Of a stretch of DNA of 64,000 nucleotides, positions 35,816 to 47,907 are shown piece by piece; position 1 is the first letter of the stretch; every line of letters starts with the position of its first letter. The DNA comes from Archegozetes longisetosus (taxonomy: Eukaryota; Arthropoda; Arachnida; Sarcoptiformes; Trhypochthoniidae): the NCBI GenBank assembly GCA_018873245.2, contig JAEMBT020000002.1:5844001-5908000 (forward strand). Reading direction: 5' to 3'. The notes under the pieces are model-generated. The model was given only the letters and a program-made list of their open reading frames with translations, was not told where the DNA came from and searched no databases. A program made the translations under genes and the position numbers.

Positions 35816-36290
35816 TTACTTGCCACTCGTTTGATTTTTTATTAATTTCGGTTATATGTTTAATCACAATCAATATTTTGAATGAGAGGCTAATTAATTA
35901 TTGTAGAAATAATTTTACTAAAATAATTCAGTTATTCATTCATTGTTATGTTATAAGAGGAGTACGACTATCGATAAAAACATTAAAGAAAGTTCTTAAT
36001 TTGAATATGTGTTTATTTAATGGAACTAAGGATAAAAATATCTTTAAAATCTAAACAAATAGTTTTTAGCTATTTTTGAGTTAAGATCTTAAGTCAAATA
36101 AGTCAAACGCAATATTTCGGTTATAAACAATGCTAATTTGCTCTGGTTTTGACGTAGTAACCTATTCAAATCCACAAAATTTCGACCCTCAAATGTTACT
36201 CTTAATTGTAACTATTTGTTGGGTAACATTCAAAATAAAATCTGATATCATTTTGAACTTAGAATGTTTTATATTTATTTGAGTAATCCA
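35816..36290 (+). repeat. inverted partial copy of the duplicated segment
   Basis: Matches, inverted, 40440-40930 of copy B and the corresponding flanks of copy A, including the site where gypsy inserted in copy A (CTAATTAATTATTGTAGAAA). 35001-35815 around it holds no recognised gene. Confidence 0.65.
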
Positions 36291-36399
36291 ATAGTGTTTA
36301 ATGCAACAAATTTAATGCAAAGTAAAACTCTGATGCACAATCAAAATTATATACAGTGGTAGACAGTTAAAAGTTGTTCTTCTATTAAAAAGCACTGAC

Positions 36400-36956
36400 A
36401 ATGAGCCTTGAAACCGATTGGTGGAAGTACCAGTTAAAATCGGTTGGAACTCCAAGATCAATGTATTTTTAATACTAAAATTGGCAAATTAGCCGTCAAT
36501 GGGACTATGATCATAATTGAATTAACGATCAATTAGTTAATTAATTATGAAGCAACGCAAACTATTTTAAAAGTTTTGAGCAAAGCGAACATGCGCGTTA
36601 TTAAAATAGAGTTCTGTATGGATTCGCAAACTTTTGTTATAAGGTTTGAGAATTAATTAAACTTAAATTAGATAAGCAAACAATGAGTTTTCTAATGTTT
36701 CCAACGTTACAACTTTGTAATTAAAGTTCGTGAATCCGTATAGAACTCTATTTCAATAACACGCATGTTCAATTTGCTCTAAACTTTTAAAAAAAGTTTG
36801 TATTGCTTCATAATTAACTAGTTAATCGTTAATTTAATCACGATCATAGTTCCATTGGCGGCTAATTTGCCGATTTTGGTATTTAAAATACATTGATCTT
36901 CTAGTTTCAACCGATTTTAACTGGTATTTCCGCCAGTCAGTTTCAAGACTCCATTG
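36400..36956. mobile_element. palindromic inverted-repeat element, copy 2
   Basis: Same family as 11670-12231, with arms of about 260 bp and outer ends CAATGAGCCTTGAAACCGAT / CTCCATTG. It is flanked by TGA on both sides (36397-36399, 36957-36959). Confidence 0.8.
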
Positions 36957-38199
36957 TGAGTATTTAATATCAGAGAGATAAGTTTTTGAAAGCTCGATCT
37001 AACTCAAAACGTTACAACTTTCAATGAAAATAAGTCAGTTATGACTAATATGCAAGGAATGACTAACAAAAATAAGCATTTTATCACTTGATAATCAACG
37101 ATTTGTAAACATTTTTTGAAATAAAATAGAAGTTAATTATTGACAGGATTCAAGTTTTATTTGGCTCAAGTTAATTCACTTTAAGTTAAAATTTAATCCC
37201 TAAAAATTTCATTTTCGTTCACTGGTACAATTTATTCTGACATAACCGTATACGTGAAAGGGGTTACTTTTAAGTTATTGACGTGTATCGTAACCTTGTT
37301 TTCATAAGGATTACAAATTATCGCATTTTTATTGGGGCCGACACCAGGAGCTCAGGCAACAATTTTTTGTGAATAATAATAAAGTGACGTCAAATATAAT
37401 TATTATAAATGCATTATATGTATTGTAATAATTTCTTAAATTTTCCATTATTTTGAGTGATTTTACTTATAAAATGTATTCAGCCTGACTATTAATTCGA
37501 TTCAAACGCTAGGTTCTTGTCAAATGTCAGAGCTTTGGGCCAAAACTTCATTATGTCATACGCTAACTAGCTAAAGAACAGACATTTAAGCAGGGATGCA
37601 GGTTGACTCTCGTTATAGAAACGTTTATGTGCGGTAATACAAACATGTAGGCGCTGCAAACTTTGTCACGTGTTTTCTAACAATGGGTTTAATAGAAAAA
37701 CAATGGTTTATAGTCTTAATAAACTCTTTCTTAAAATAGCAATTAATTACTGAAACTAAGGAGTCAGTAATTAGTTTGATCGACTCTATAGTACTTATAT
37801 ACTACATTCTTTGATAATATGATCTAATGTTTAGGATCATGTAACCTCTTCATCAAACTTACACTATATTCATTGTCATTATTTTTTAAATTTTTAGAGC
37901 GACGAAAATTGATGTTAGTGCAAACTAATTCAAAAATGAAACTTATTCAACCAAAACAGAAATTTCCATTTTATAGAGGATAAAAATGAAAGTACTTATT
38001 ATTGAAGTTGAGGAGACTGAATAAATACATGTCACAAATGATAACCTGGTATATTAATGAAGGCAAATTCAATAACATTTTATTCAAACAACTTGAGTTA
38101 ACTCCATTAGACCAAATCCATAGCTAGGGAAGAATATAGTCAAATCTAATTATTTGATAGATAAAAGCCGGTGATTCTTTTGGGGCTACAACTAGTGTT
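36957..38199. other. intergenic, nothing recognised
   Basis: Apart from the dispersed repeat at about 37005-37075 (see start of window), no gene or element was recognised. Confidence 0.35.
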
Positions 38200-39089
38200 T
38201 AAAGTGCTATGACTAATAAGGTAAATTTGAGGAAATTCACGTAGAAGAATTTATTTAGTCAACTATAGAATTCTGGTTTTCAAATATAAAAAGTAATTCA
38301 TTTTAATAAACTAATAAGTACCACAATATTTGAAAATTGTTATTAACATACAAATCAGTTTTATGCAGTACTTTATAGTATTAAAAAAATTCATAATTAA
38401 AACACATGTTTAACTTAACATTACTTTAATAACTTAATCAACATTTTATAACTGAATATAGCTTTGTATCAACCACTTTATGACAATTGAATCAAACTGA
38501 AATCTGTATAAGTATATTGTTAGACAATTTAATTTTAAATTAAGTTATAGTTTAAAATGGTTAAGAAAATACAAAATTTGAATTCGAATTATGACGTAAT
38601 TTGCTAAAACAAATACTAAACGTTTTCAACTATAAACTGAGCCTAAGTTTACTTAAACTCAATTTTTTGAGAAATCAATTAGAAACAAATTACTATAAAC
38701 GGTTAAGATTATTCATCTGTTAATCATTAAAGTTAACAATTCTCTATTAAAATTTTATATAATTAGAAAACAATAGTTTAAACTGTTGAAGAACGCACTC
38801 AATTCAAGGAATGAGAACATATTAACCTGATCTTTTAATTTGCAAATTCTTTTGCCTAATATGATTCATTGATCAAATTTAAGTAAGGCATTATGAATGA
38901 GTGCAATTAATTTCAGTAACAAATTAAGGCATTATTTTAACATTAATAGTGAAGTGTGAACTGAGAGTTATCTGAACCGATAATTTAGTTTTGGAGGCCT
39001 GATACATTTGTGTACATAGTTAACTAAAGTTTTAGCTACTATACAAAATTTCACATATAAAACGAATACTTAAATTGAAGCTTAAACGA

Positions 39090-39971
39090 TCACTTACGAC
39101 ACGTAACAGTACTATTGAATTCGTTTGGTTTTCCCATTTCTGCGTAATTCAATTGATGGACTATAATTTGCTTGTTTTTTATTAAATAACAATAATATAT
39201 GGCTAAAGCGGTAAGAACAGCATTTGTTATAAGTGACAAAGGGTTTAGGAATGCCAAACTTCCTAAGGATCCAATTGTTAAAATTACAGCCATGACTACA
39301 TTTATAGTGTAATTCTCTGTCGCAGCTCCATATACGCCAACACATATGAATGGAATCGATATAATTCCTCCAACAATCAGTGCTGTGCCAAATACTATGA
39401 AGTATAATAAGAAATTATTTAATCGAATTAACCGAACTTTGCGGATAAGCACTTGAGCTTTAGATTCCTTTTTTCGAAACTACAGAATATTCTTATAGAA
39501 TGCGAGGATAGGTTAAAGTTTATGGTTACCTGTTTGTGAAGTGTTAGATCAGGTTAAGGAAACTCAGTTTAAGGTATGCATAGCAAAACAATGTTGTGGT
39601 ACATTTGTCTGTTATACCCTATGCTTAATGAGTGATGAGCCGAATTACAATCCATACATAGATGACAAGCGATTTCGTTTGCTTTATGTATTAATTCGAC
39701 TTAATACTAGTTTTCTGAATAATTCTTATGCTCTATAAGTACTAACTGAGAAAGACTTACCAAATTCAATTTCCTGTTGCTGTCTATCACCAAAATTATC
39801 GTTCTTTAAATCATTATCCTTAAATTCTATTTCATGAACAGCTTTGTTAGAGTCCGAAACCGCGAACGCACCCCAAATAATAAATATAACACATCCGATT
39901 ATCTGTAGTATATAAATAAATATTATTGCATATTTAACAAATGTAAACTTTAGACTTGTTGTATCCGTCAT
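39090..39971 (-). CDS. tetraspan-like membrane protein, copy B (two exons)
   Basis: Exon 1 39971..39761 (70 codons plus one base, donor GTAAGT) and exon 2, most simply 39457..39090, join in phase 1 to about 192 residues without stops. Transmembrane helices: exon 1 FVKYAIIFIYILQIIGCVIF; exon 2 LLYFIVFGTALIVGGIISIP, VVMAVILTIGSLGSLAFL and ITNAVLTALAIYYCYLI. A short acidic loop lies between helices 1 and 2. The exon 2 acceptor is uncertain because its pyrimidine tract is weak (an alternative TGTAG at about 39483 would put a stop in frame), so mild decay cannot be ruled out. Paralogous to 49680-50699; not a CCG-type tetraspanin. Function unknown. Confidence 0.55.
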
Positions 39972-40954
39972 TTCGATAATATAAAACTGATCTCAAATAA
40001 ATACTAATAAACGAAAGTGGAGCCGTTGCCAGTGATTATAACTTGTTGCAATTGATTTCATTACACTTTTATAGCTTTCAATTGTAGTTTCAATGCACAT
40101 GACGTTAAGGGAGTTCTGACTAAATGTATAAACTTTTATACTTGAAACTTACGCTCATCACCACATTTTTGTTGCTTGTTTGCCAAAATAAGTATTTGTC
40201 TCATTTATCAACTTTTAATTTCTGTCTCAATTCGAGAACTTTATTGTATATAAGCCTTTAATTAGTGCTAAAGTGAGTTAACTTTAGAAGTGATCGCCAC
40301 ATTCAATATCTATCAGGTTAGTCAACAAGTTGTCGACCTCTTATGTATTGTAAGCTGAGACTTAATGACTGACTGGATATCTTTGAATGATGATTGGTTT
40401 CGAGCAATTTAATTGAACTGCTCAAATAAATATAGAACATTATAAGTTCAAAATGATATCAAATTTTATTTTGCATATTACTCAACAAATAGTTATGATC
40501 AAGAATGACGTTTTAGGGTCAAAATTTTTTGCCGATTAGAGTAGGGTATGTCAAAGATAGGGCGAATTAGCATTGTATATAACCGTGATATTGCGTTTGA
40601 CTTATTTGACTTAAAATCTTAAAAACTTGAAAATGGCTAAAAACGATTTGTTTAGCTTTTATTAACATCTTTATCCTCAATTCCAGTAATATAAATGTAT
40701 GCGAACACATTCTAATTTTGAAAATTTTCAGCTTTTTTATCGACAAAAGTCGTACTCTTTTCATAGTACAAGCAATGAATAAGTAATTGAATCAATTTAA
40801 TAAAATTATTTCTACAATAATTAACTAGCGTCTCATTCAAACATTGTGACAAAAATAATATAGCCGAAATTAATAAAAAAAATCAAACATGATAATGAGA
40901 TCAAACTTATTAAGTGTTGAAATTTTTTATTTAAAGAAATCGATGACTTATTCT

Positions 40955-41497
40955 TAAAGACCACGATTTTCGGGTAAAACCCGAATTTTTCCGATAATTC
41001 CTGCCGATTTTAGCTAATATGTTTTCGGGTAAAATCCGAAAATTCCTAACTTTTAGAAGTATGAAATCCCTAACTTATAAATAAAAAGTCCTCAAAAGTA
41101 CACGTGATTTTGCTTTGATAGATATATATCTTGATATTTATGATAAATAAAAGTAAATAAATATGCCTAAAAAGAAAAGAACATTAGATCCTAATTTGTC
41201 AATAGTTGCTCTTAATTTATTATGCATTACATTTGGAAGTTTAGACGCTGAAAGACCCTTTAGCAAATTTCGTAATGTTTTAACTTTAAAACGGACTAAA
41301 CTTTATCTTGGAAACCTCAAAAGATCTACTATATTATATTTGAGTGGTGATATCAAATGTCATTTCTCTAATTATTAGTCAAACTAATTGTATATGTAGT
41401 TACAATTGAATCAATCAAATTTTTTATGAAACCCGAAAACTCCCGAAAAGACCCGCCGAATTTCGTTAAAAGTAACGCCCGAAAATCGTGGTCTCTA
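40955..41497 (+). mobile_element. short hAT element with perfect 8-bp target duplication
   Basis: CTTATTCT at 40947-40954 and 41498-41505. Ends TAAAGACCACGATTTTCGGG and inverted TAGAGACCACGATTTTCGGG. The paralogous site near 33045 (GATGACTTATTCTGTATCTG) is empty, confirming the insertion and its boundaries. Confidence 0.85.
41163..41378 (+). pseudogene. hAT transposase C-terminal fragment
   Basis: 71-codon frame inside the 543-bp hAT element. It contains a weak dimerisation motif (CITFGSLDAERPFSKFRNVL), with SDAERSFS changed to LDAERPFS. No catalytic part. Confidence 0.5.
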
Positions 41498-41937
41498 CTT
41501 ATTCTGCATCTGAATTGTGATCGTATTGAATAACACAATAGATTGAACATTGTTTGCGAATTGAATCATATTATGATTAATTTGTTGATAACTCTTAACA
41601 TATGCTCTTAACTATAGTTTTGACCCATAGCAACATTGAAATCGTTTTGATTAACATAATGTTTTAATAGGTTTATCTTGTATTACTTTACTGAAATTCA
41701 TAGCTATTTCTCGTGTCAAAAAACATTAAAAAAAACTCTTAGAAATTTTTTTCTTTCTTTTCTATTGGGCCTATGTATTGATACGTCTTCATTAACAGTT
41801 CATAATTTTATTACTACTATGAGGAATTAATTAGTTTTCAGTATGAGATCTCATGAGATATGGTTCTATTATCACTATCAAAATCAACATTCAAAAATAT
41901 CAGGAAAGGCGTTAGGCCGAGAACTTTCTGACTGACC

Positions 41938-42537
41938 GGGTGAATCCGGGCTAATGGGTCTAAAGGGGTTCCCGACCTCCCACCCCCCAAGTGTGATATA
42001 TCATTGGATTCAGTTTGTCAAGCTGAACATTTTGATACTACACTTGACCACTTTTGACCCGAACCTGACCACTTCTGAACAACTCCCGACGGGAGTGGCC
42101 GACCCCGCCAAGTGATATATCATTGAACTCGGGACATCGAACCGAACATTTTGATACCTCACTTGGTCAATTATCTCAAGTAGTTCTCGAGATATCCATC
42201 ATTGTTTGGTTTAGTACCTCGTAATGGATAAACCTGGATTCTCGAGTCGTAACCTAAACAAGCCTGATATAAACTAAGTATAAGTTAAGTCGCTTCGCGA
42301 CCTAACCTATTATACCTTAGTTTAAATCAGGTTTGGCTTGGGCTACAACTTGGTAAAGCCAGGTTTACCCATTTTCGAGGGGGTTAGGTCTCGGTGGCCA
42401 GAAGTGGTCAGGTTCGGGTTGGAAGTAGTCAAGTGTAGTATCAAAATGTTCAGCTTGACGAACTGAATCCAATGATATATCACACTTGGGGGTGGGAGGT
42501 CGGGAACCCCTTTAGACCCATTAGCTTGGATTCACCC
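41938..42537. mobile_element. foldback element with perfect 8-bp target duplication
   Basis: GACTGACC flanks both sides (41930-41937 and 42538-42545). Ends are GGGTGAATCCGGGCTAATGG and the inverse of GGGTGAATCCAAGCTAATGG. Arms of about 170 bp include TGATATATCATTGGA. A second, diverged copy of the arm unit lies inside the left half, and a small palindrome GTCGCTTCGCGAC sits near the centre. GC-richer than its surroundings, non-coding. Confidence 0.8.
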
Positions 42538-43919
42538 GACTGACCAATAATAACATCAAAATCATTTTCCGATCGGTACAGTCAATTGAAAAACTTATTG
42601 TAAATTAATCCAAAAAACCATAAAATCCCGTAATCGATGAACGACTGTTCGGACGAAATAAATGTCAAACATTTTGATAATCAGCAGAAAAAAACTGAAA
42701 TCAATTTATAAGAAAAAATATAGTGCTTTCATTGAAGAAAATTACGTGAAACACAGATCTCTATTGAAAAAAGTGTCTATTGGAATACAAATAGAATTGC
42801 GAGCGAAACCAAACAATTGACTAAATGTGTGATAAATACAGAATTGAAGTCATTTCTGGTTTGTCTGTTTTGAATAAAATCCAACCCATAGATAATTCTA
42901 AAACCCAAGTCACTAATGATCATTAGTGACAAAAAGTATTTAACTAAACATAAATTGTTCAGAAATGTTAGCATCTTTGGCCTTTTATTCGGATGCAATT
43001 AAAGTTACTATATTGAGCTAAAAATTTTGATGAATAATAGATCCAAGTATCTAACAATACAGTTATTAATGGCATATAAAGAGTACACTTCTATATCTAA
43101 TTAAACTCTCTACTTTAACGCCAACTTATTGGAAACAACTGTTTAGCAAGAATGCAAAGATTAATCAGCATCTTGATGCTGATTGATTTTCCTTATTTCT
43201 ATTATGGAATATTCAGAGATCTAAGCAGTGTTTTGAGTTATTTGTTGTGCTTTCATTTAAGTCAATCTTTCAATCATTTTCATGCAAATAGTTGTTTCCA
43301 GTAATTTATGATTTATGAATGATTACAGTCTAACCTAAGTTTAACATATAGTTAAATGATTCACATTCAGACCTATAGAGATTGAGTTGTGTTGATTTTC
43401 TGTTGGCAAAATATCGATTACCTCTGGCTTCACGATTTGTCCACCTAAGTGTGTATCCAACAGAGGCTTGCGCTTTTAAAATTGTTTCGGTACTTTTTTC
43501 TCGAACTATCAGATCGACTGCTTGTGCTTTTTTCGAAGAACAGCTTGTTTTTATGTAAACATGCGTGAATACAAACAGTTATGGCAACAACTATAATCAA
43601 TATTATAAATGATATTGAAGAGCAATTTTACGATCTCCTAGGATATATTCACCGCTAAAAGGCTCATCAATTCTCTTCCCTCATTATCAAGATAGAAAAT
43701 AGTTCATATTTACTTTCAATTAAAATTAAGCTCAAAATATTTGCTGATTTTTCGAGACATGTTGTTTTACTTTCGACGAATCCGTATCAATCACATGGGT
43801 TATCCTTTAGTTTTATTTGGACTCAAAACTTAATTGATGTTTCATCAAATAAATTATTCTAATAGTTTTTGGTTAGGAATTTTTGGCCGAACTATAGCAA
43901 AAGTAGATGAATGTGTTCC
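42538..43919. other. intergenic, nothing recognised
   Basis: AT-rich; no gene, RNA or repeat recognised. Confidence 0.35.
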
Positions 43920-44655
43920 GGTTCCACGTCAATTCAGCGCAAGTCAATTCAGCGTCGACAATTCAGCGCCAACAATTCAGCGCTGCGACAATTCAGCGCC
44001 GCGACAATTCGGCGCTGCGACAATTCAGTGCTTTGACAATTCGGCGCTACGACAGTTCAGCGCACGTTTATTATAAATTAATTTTAAAGAAGAACAGAGA
44101 CCTCTAGACTATTTGGTGTTCACAAGAAATAAATTTTTACCAAAAAATGTACAAAATATAACACATACATGTTTTGATTACTGAATAAACATATTTGGAT
44201 TTCACTACTAATATTCCATAATTTATAATCATATTCTTATTAAATATAATTATTCTAAAAATATTTCTGCTTAATTTAAATCAACTGAATTACAAATAAA
44301 GACTCTATCACCTATAAGTATGTTTACTTGTAATTGTTGGTTGAAAGTAAACACTTTTATAGATTGAAATTAGTGTCCCGTGAACACCTATTAATTTAGA
44401 GTTTCTGTTTTTCTTTAAAGTAATCAATATTTCTCAAATTTTCAAAATGCGCTGAATTATCGCAGCGCTGAACTTTTGCGCGCTGAATTGTCGCAATGTT
44501 GAATTGTCGTAGCGCTGAATTTTCGCGGCGCTGAATTGTTGTAGCGCTGAATTGTCGCAGCGCTGAATTGTTATAGCGCTGAATTGTCATAGCACCCAAT
44601 TGTTGGCGCTGAATTGTCGTGCGCTGAATTGATTGCGCTGAATTGACGTGCTACC
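43920..44655. mobile_element. element with inverted minisatellite ends and 9-bp target duplication
   Basis: ATGTGTTCC occurs at 43911-43919 and 44656-44664. Ends: GGTTCCACGTCAATTCAGCG and inverted GGTAGCACGTCAATTCAGCG. Each end continues as an array of units of about 16 bp containing CAATTCAGCGC (43925-44063, and inverted at 44450-44650), around an AT-rich centre of about 385 bp. Short frames through the arrays (NSAATIQR-type repeats) are by-products. The 9-bp duplication fits Mutator-like or Merlin elements; the class is open. Confidence 0.8.
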
Positions 44656-45920
44656 ATGTGTTCCTGACATTGCAGGCATATGTATTATATATTAGACTTA
44701 TCTTGGCCATACGAGTCGATTGAGGTCACTTTAAGATTAATGCAACTGTTTCTCATGCTTTTTGGCATAATGTAATGTGCTTCATCTTCTTTGTCAATGC
44801 TATTAGTATTACTCATTTAAACTTCATAATTGTCTTAACTTTTGCCTAAATCACTCATAATTTTAATTATTTTAATCTACCATTTCTTGAAAACATTCAT
44901 GTATTTGGTTAATTGAGATAGTTGTTTCAGATGAAAAGACAAGATTGAAATTAACAAATTATCATGTTAGGAGGAATTTCGAAAGAGTGATCCCAAAGGT
45001 GACCACGAAGAGATAAATTATATTTGAATTCATGTTGCTTAATTCTATTAATTGAATGAGGTTCAGACAGAGATACGACATTAGATTGAAAAAATCGAAT
45101 TTTCGAGTTAGCCTCGGATGACTTCAAGTATGACCTCGTTCAGTTTGCATGGTCAAAACGAATCTAATAATGTAGTTGCACACAGTTGTGTTTAAAATAT
45201 CAGGAACATACCGACGTTTTCTAATATTTAAGCCGAAAATTTCGTATATTTATACATGTTCTCAAATAAAAAATAATCTATTGCGTTTTTCAGTATAATT
45301 TAAAGCAAGAATTACTGGTTTGGAATCCAGGTTTCGCACACCATTCGATCTGATTGCATTGTCGATCTTATCTGATGATCAAATGTTTAGTTTTATTCAG
45401 CCTTGAAAAATTTCTAGAAATTATCGTTCGATGAGAAACTTTCTAGAAAGTTGCTAGAAATAGCTCCAGAAATATTTTTATTAGTCTAGAAATTCCTCCT
45501 ATTCAAATACAATGAACTTTAGATTCTTAAATAAAGTGAAATATCTTTTAATAGTCATCTATAAGCCTTTAGGAATACATCGCTTTTAAATGTTCTATTT
45601 TAGATAAAAAAGTTCAAAATTAAATAAAATCATAAAAAATCAGATAATTTACATTTAGAAGTTGAATATTTTTGTTAGATACTTATTAGATTGCTGTCTG
45701 TATTTTAAAATAGTCACGGAGAATAAGTCAAAAATATAAATGTCTATTAATCGACGAATAATTTTGATTAATATAAATTTGTATGATTATTTAATTTTGA
45801 TCTAATAGGAGGTCATGTCATGCAATGAGTGGCTCAGACTTCGATAGGAGGTTCACTAAAAGAAAGTTTCTGGACCTTTAACTAGAGACTATCTTTCGAT
45901 AAAGTCTCTAAGAAACTTTC
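44656..45920. other. intergenic with a cluster of TTCTAGAA motifs
   Basis: At 45408-45495 several TTTCTAGAAA / TTGCTAGAAA / TCCAGAAA words occur, resembling heat-shock-element modules, but no adjacent gene is evident. The rest is AT-rich. Confidence 0.3.
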
Positions 45921-47907
45921 GGTAGTATCGTAGATAATACAACTAAGGCACTTCTGGTAGTCGAAGGGGATCATCCTATATATCGTTGGAAAGATCTTAT
46001 CGAGTACTGTTCATTGGGCGGGGTTACAATTGGCTCCGCCCTTTTCGAAAATCGGTCATAGCGTCCCCTAGCTTGTGCCCCACCCCTACATATTATAAAT
46101 CCCCGCATTCATCTTGACAAAAACTACCAATTGGGCGTGGTCTCCATTGGCTACGCTCACTTTTATATAATTAATCATCTTCTAATCCAGCTCTATATTT
46201 TAATAAATTTTATTGTTCGTTTCCAACAGAATCGTTTCTTTCAAGCAAAATCTCTTTTTTATTGCAAAAATGTCAGCGACAAAGCGTCGCTTACCTGGTT
46301 CGTCTTTACCAATAGGTCTCTCAGCTCTCACTTTCAAAACATGGGGCAAATTTCTGGGAACAGAATCAGCCTGTCTTGAGCTTTTTCCAGGTTTGGTCTA
46401 ATTCCGCAACCAGATTCTAATGAACCCTGTCGCACAAAGAACTGCACAGGGCGTTGCGAAAAGCTCCGTAAGCTTCGTGGAAAACCCGGGTGGAAATTTT
46501 GTTGTCGTCTGTGCGATAATAATGTAAGCCCTTTAGAAGGGACTTTTCTCGAGCATTCGCGGTTGAGCGTTGAAGATGCTCTCTTTTTGCTTTTCGCTTT
46601 TGTATGTGATGAGTCGGTGACAGATGCTGCGCTTCATTGCCAAATTAATAAAAATACTGCCACCAACTGGTTCATGTTCTGTCGAGAAGTTTGTGAAGTG
46701 ATCATTTCAAATACTTTTGAGCAAATCGGAGGTATAGGGAAAATAGTTGAGTGTGATGAGACCCACCTCTGTACTCGCAAATACCATCGTGGGTGAGTTC
46801 TAGCTTCAGAAAAAGTGTTGATATTTGGAGGAATATGTCGTGAGGACAAATCTACATTCCTTGTCCGCGTGTCCCGTAGGGATCGCGATACACTTTTTTC
46901 TGCAATGGAGCGACATGTATACCCCGATTCCTTCGTTATCACCGACTCTTGGCGAGCCTACGAAGGCCTGGAAAAATTTGGTTTTGCGTACCATGCAATG
47001 GTTAACCACCGTGAAGGTTTTATTTCTCGACGTGATCAATCTGACAACACCCAACGAATTGAACGGCTGTGGCGGGAGTTAAAAAAGGATATGACTTTCT
47101 TTGGTCGCTGTGATCAGACAGAGGTCGTGAGAGAAAAATTTATGGCGTCTCAGTTGGCTAAACACGGCTACTTTGCGAAGTTTCTGAGACCAAAGCCAAC
47201 ATTTGGTCATAGGTTCGAACACTTCCTCCAGGATGTGTCTCGAGTCTACGCGGAACCATTCCAACAGTCCCTTGAGCTTCGCGAAGCGTAAGCAATCTTC
47301 AGCTCTGGCGAGCCCAGGAGCAAATAAACAGGGGCAAAAATTTTGGTTTTTTTCAGAACCCTCAGAGAACATGAGGTCTACCTCCACGCGGTGTTCTCTG
47401 GGTTACTCTAAACGACCTTACAGTACATAAAAATAATGGGTTTCTTTAAATTTTATGATTAATCTAAAATAGCTTTGTGATTGCCTTCCATAAACATGAC
47501 TAGAATAGTGCAGTTAATAAAATAAAAAATGATTAATTGTATAAAAATGGGCGTAGCCAATGGAGATCACGCCCAATTGGTATTTTTTGTCAAGATGAAT
47601 TCGAGGATGTATAATATGTAGGGGTAGAGCTCAGAATTGGCAATTTACGGTTGGTCTTTAACAAAGTGGGCGGGGCTTATGATAACCACACCCAGTGGGT
47701 AGTACCCATCAAGACAAGTCCAACGATGTATAATATGTAAGGGTGGGGCACAAGCTAGGGGACGCTATGACCGATTTTCGAAAAAGGGGCGGAGCCAATT
47801 GTAACCCCGCCCAATGAACAGTACTCGATGAGATCTTTCCAACGATATATAGGATGACCCCCCTCGACTACCAGAAGTGCCGTAGTTGTATTATCTACGA
47901 TACTACC
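45921..47907 (+). mobile_element. Merlin (IS1016-like) DNA transposon, nearly complete
   Basis: Inverted ends of about 176 bp (45921-46096 and 47732-47907) start GGTAGTATCGTAGATAATAC and are about 95% alike by eye. The flanking 8-mers AAACTTTC and AAACTTAC differ at one position, a Merlin-type target duplication. The right side carries extra tandem copies of a GGGCGGGG/CCAATTG unit (47545-47730) that also appears once at the left. It encodes a transposase with two lesions. Confidence 0.85.
46270..47291 (+). pseudogene. Merlin transposase (ISXO2-like DDE), one frameshift and one stop
   Basis: From ATG 46270 about 38 codons lead to a run of five T at 46382-46386, where the reading changes frame; one extra T would restore it. 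A zinc ribbon follows (C-x5-C-x3-C ... FCCRLC, 46428-46512), then a helical region (DALFLLFAFVCDESVTDAAL). The DDE core has D in KIVECDETHL (~46750), D in FVITDSWRAYEGL (~46940) and E in RIERLWRELKK (~47065). A TGA at 46794-46796 (after KYHRG) lies where the family has an arginine-like codon. About 340 residues, normal for Merlin. Otherwise well preserved, so recently dead or mis-assembled. Antisense frames are shadows. Confidence 0.85.

Larger units (their letters stand above)
38200..41660 (-). repeat. segmental duplication copy B
   Basis: Collinear with copy A; carries the second tetraspan-like gene. Contains a hAT insertion at 40955-41497 that is absent from the other copies. Confidence 0.75.

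Noticed and set aside
35522-36054. Short open frames of 60 and 98 codons
   Set aside because: They lie in or next to the inverted partial copy of the duplicated segment, outside its gene, and have no domain content.
43925-44650. CRISPR-like array of short regular repeats
   Set aside because: Units are contiguous without unique spacers, lie in inverted orientation at both ends of a target-duplicated element, and the genome is eukaryotic.
46314-46390. An intron in the Merlin transposase ending TTTTTCCAG
   Set aside because: No GT donor in the required phase gives a continuous frame; a one-base T-run change explains the shift better.
46634-47430. Several overlapping frames on both strands
   Set aside because: Shadows of the Merlin transposase and its terminal repeats.
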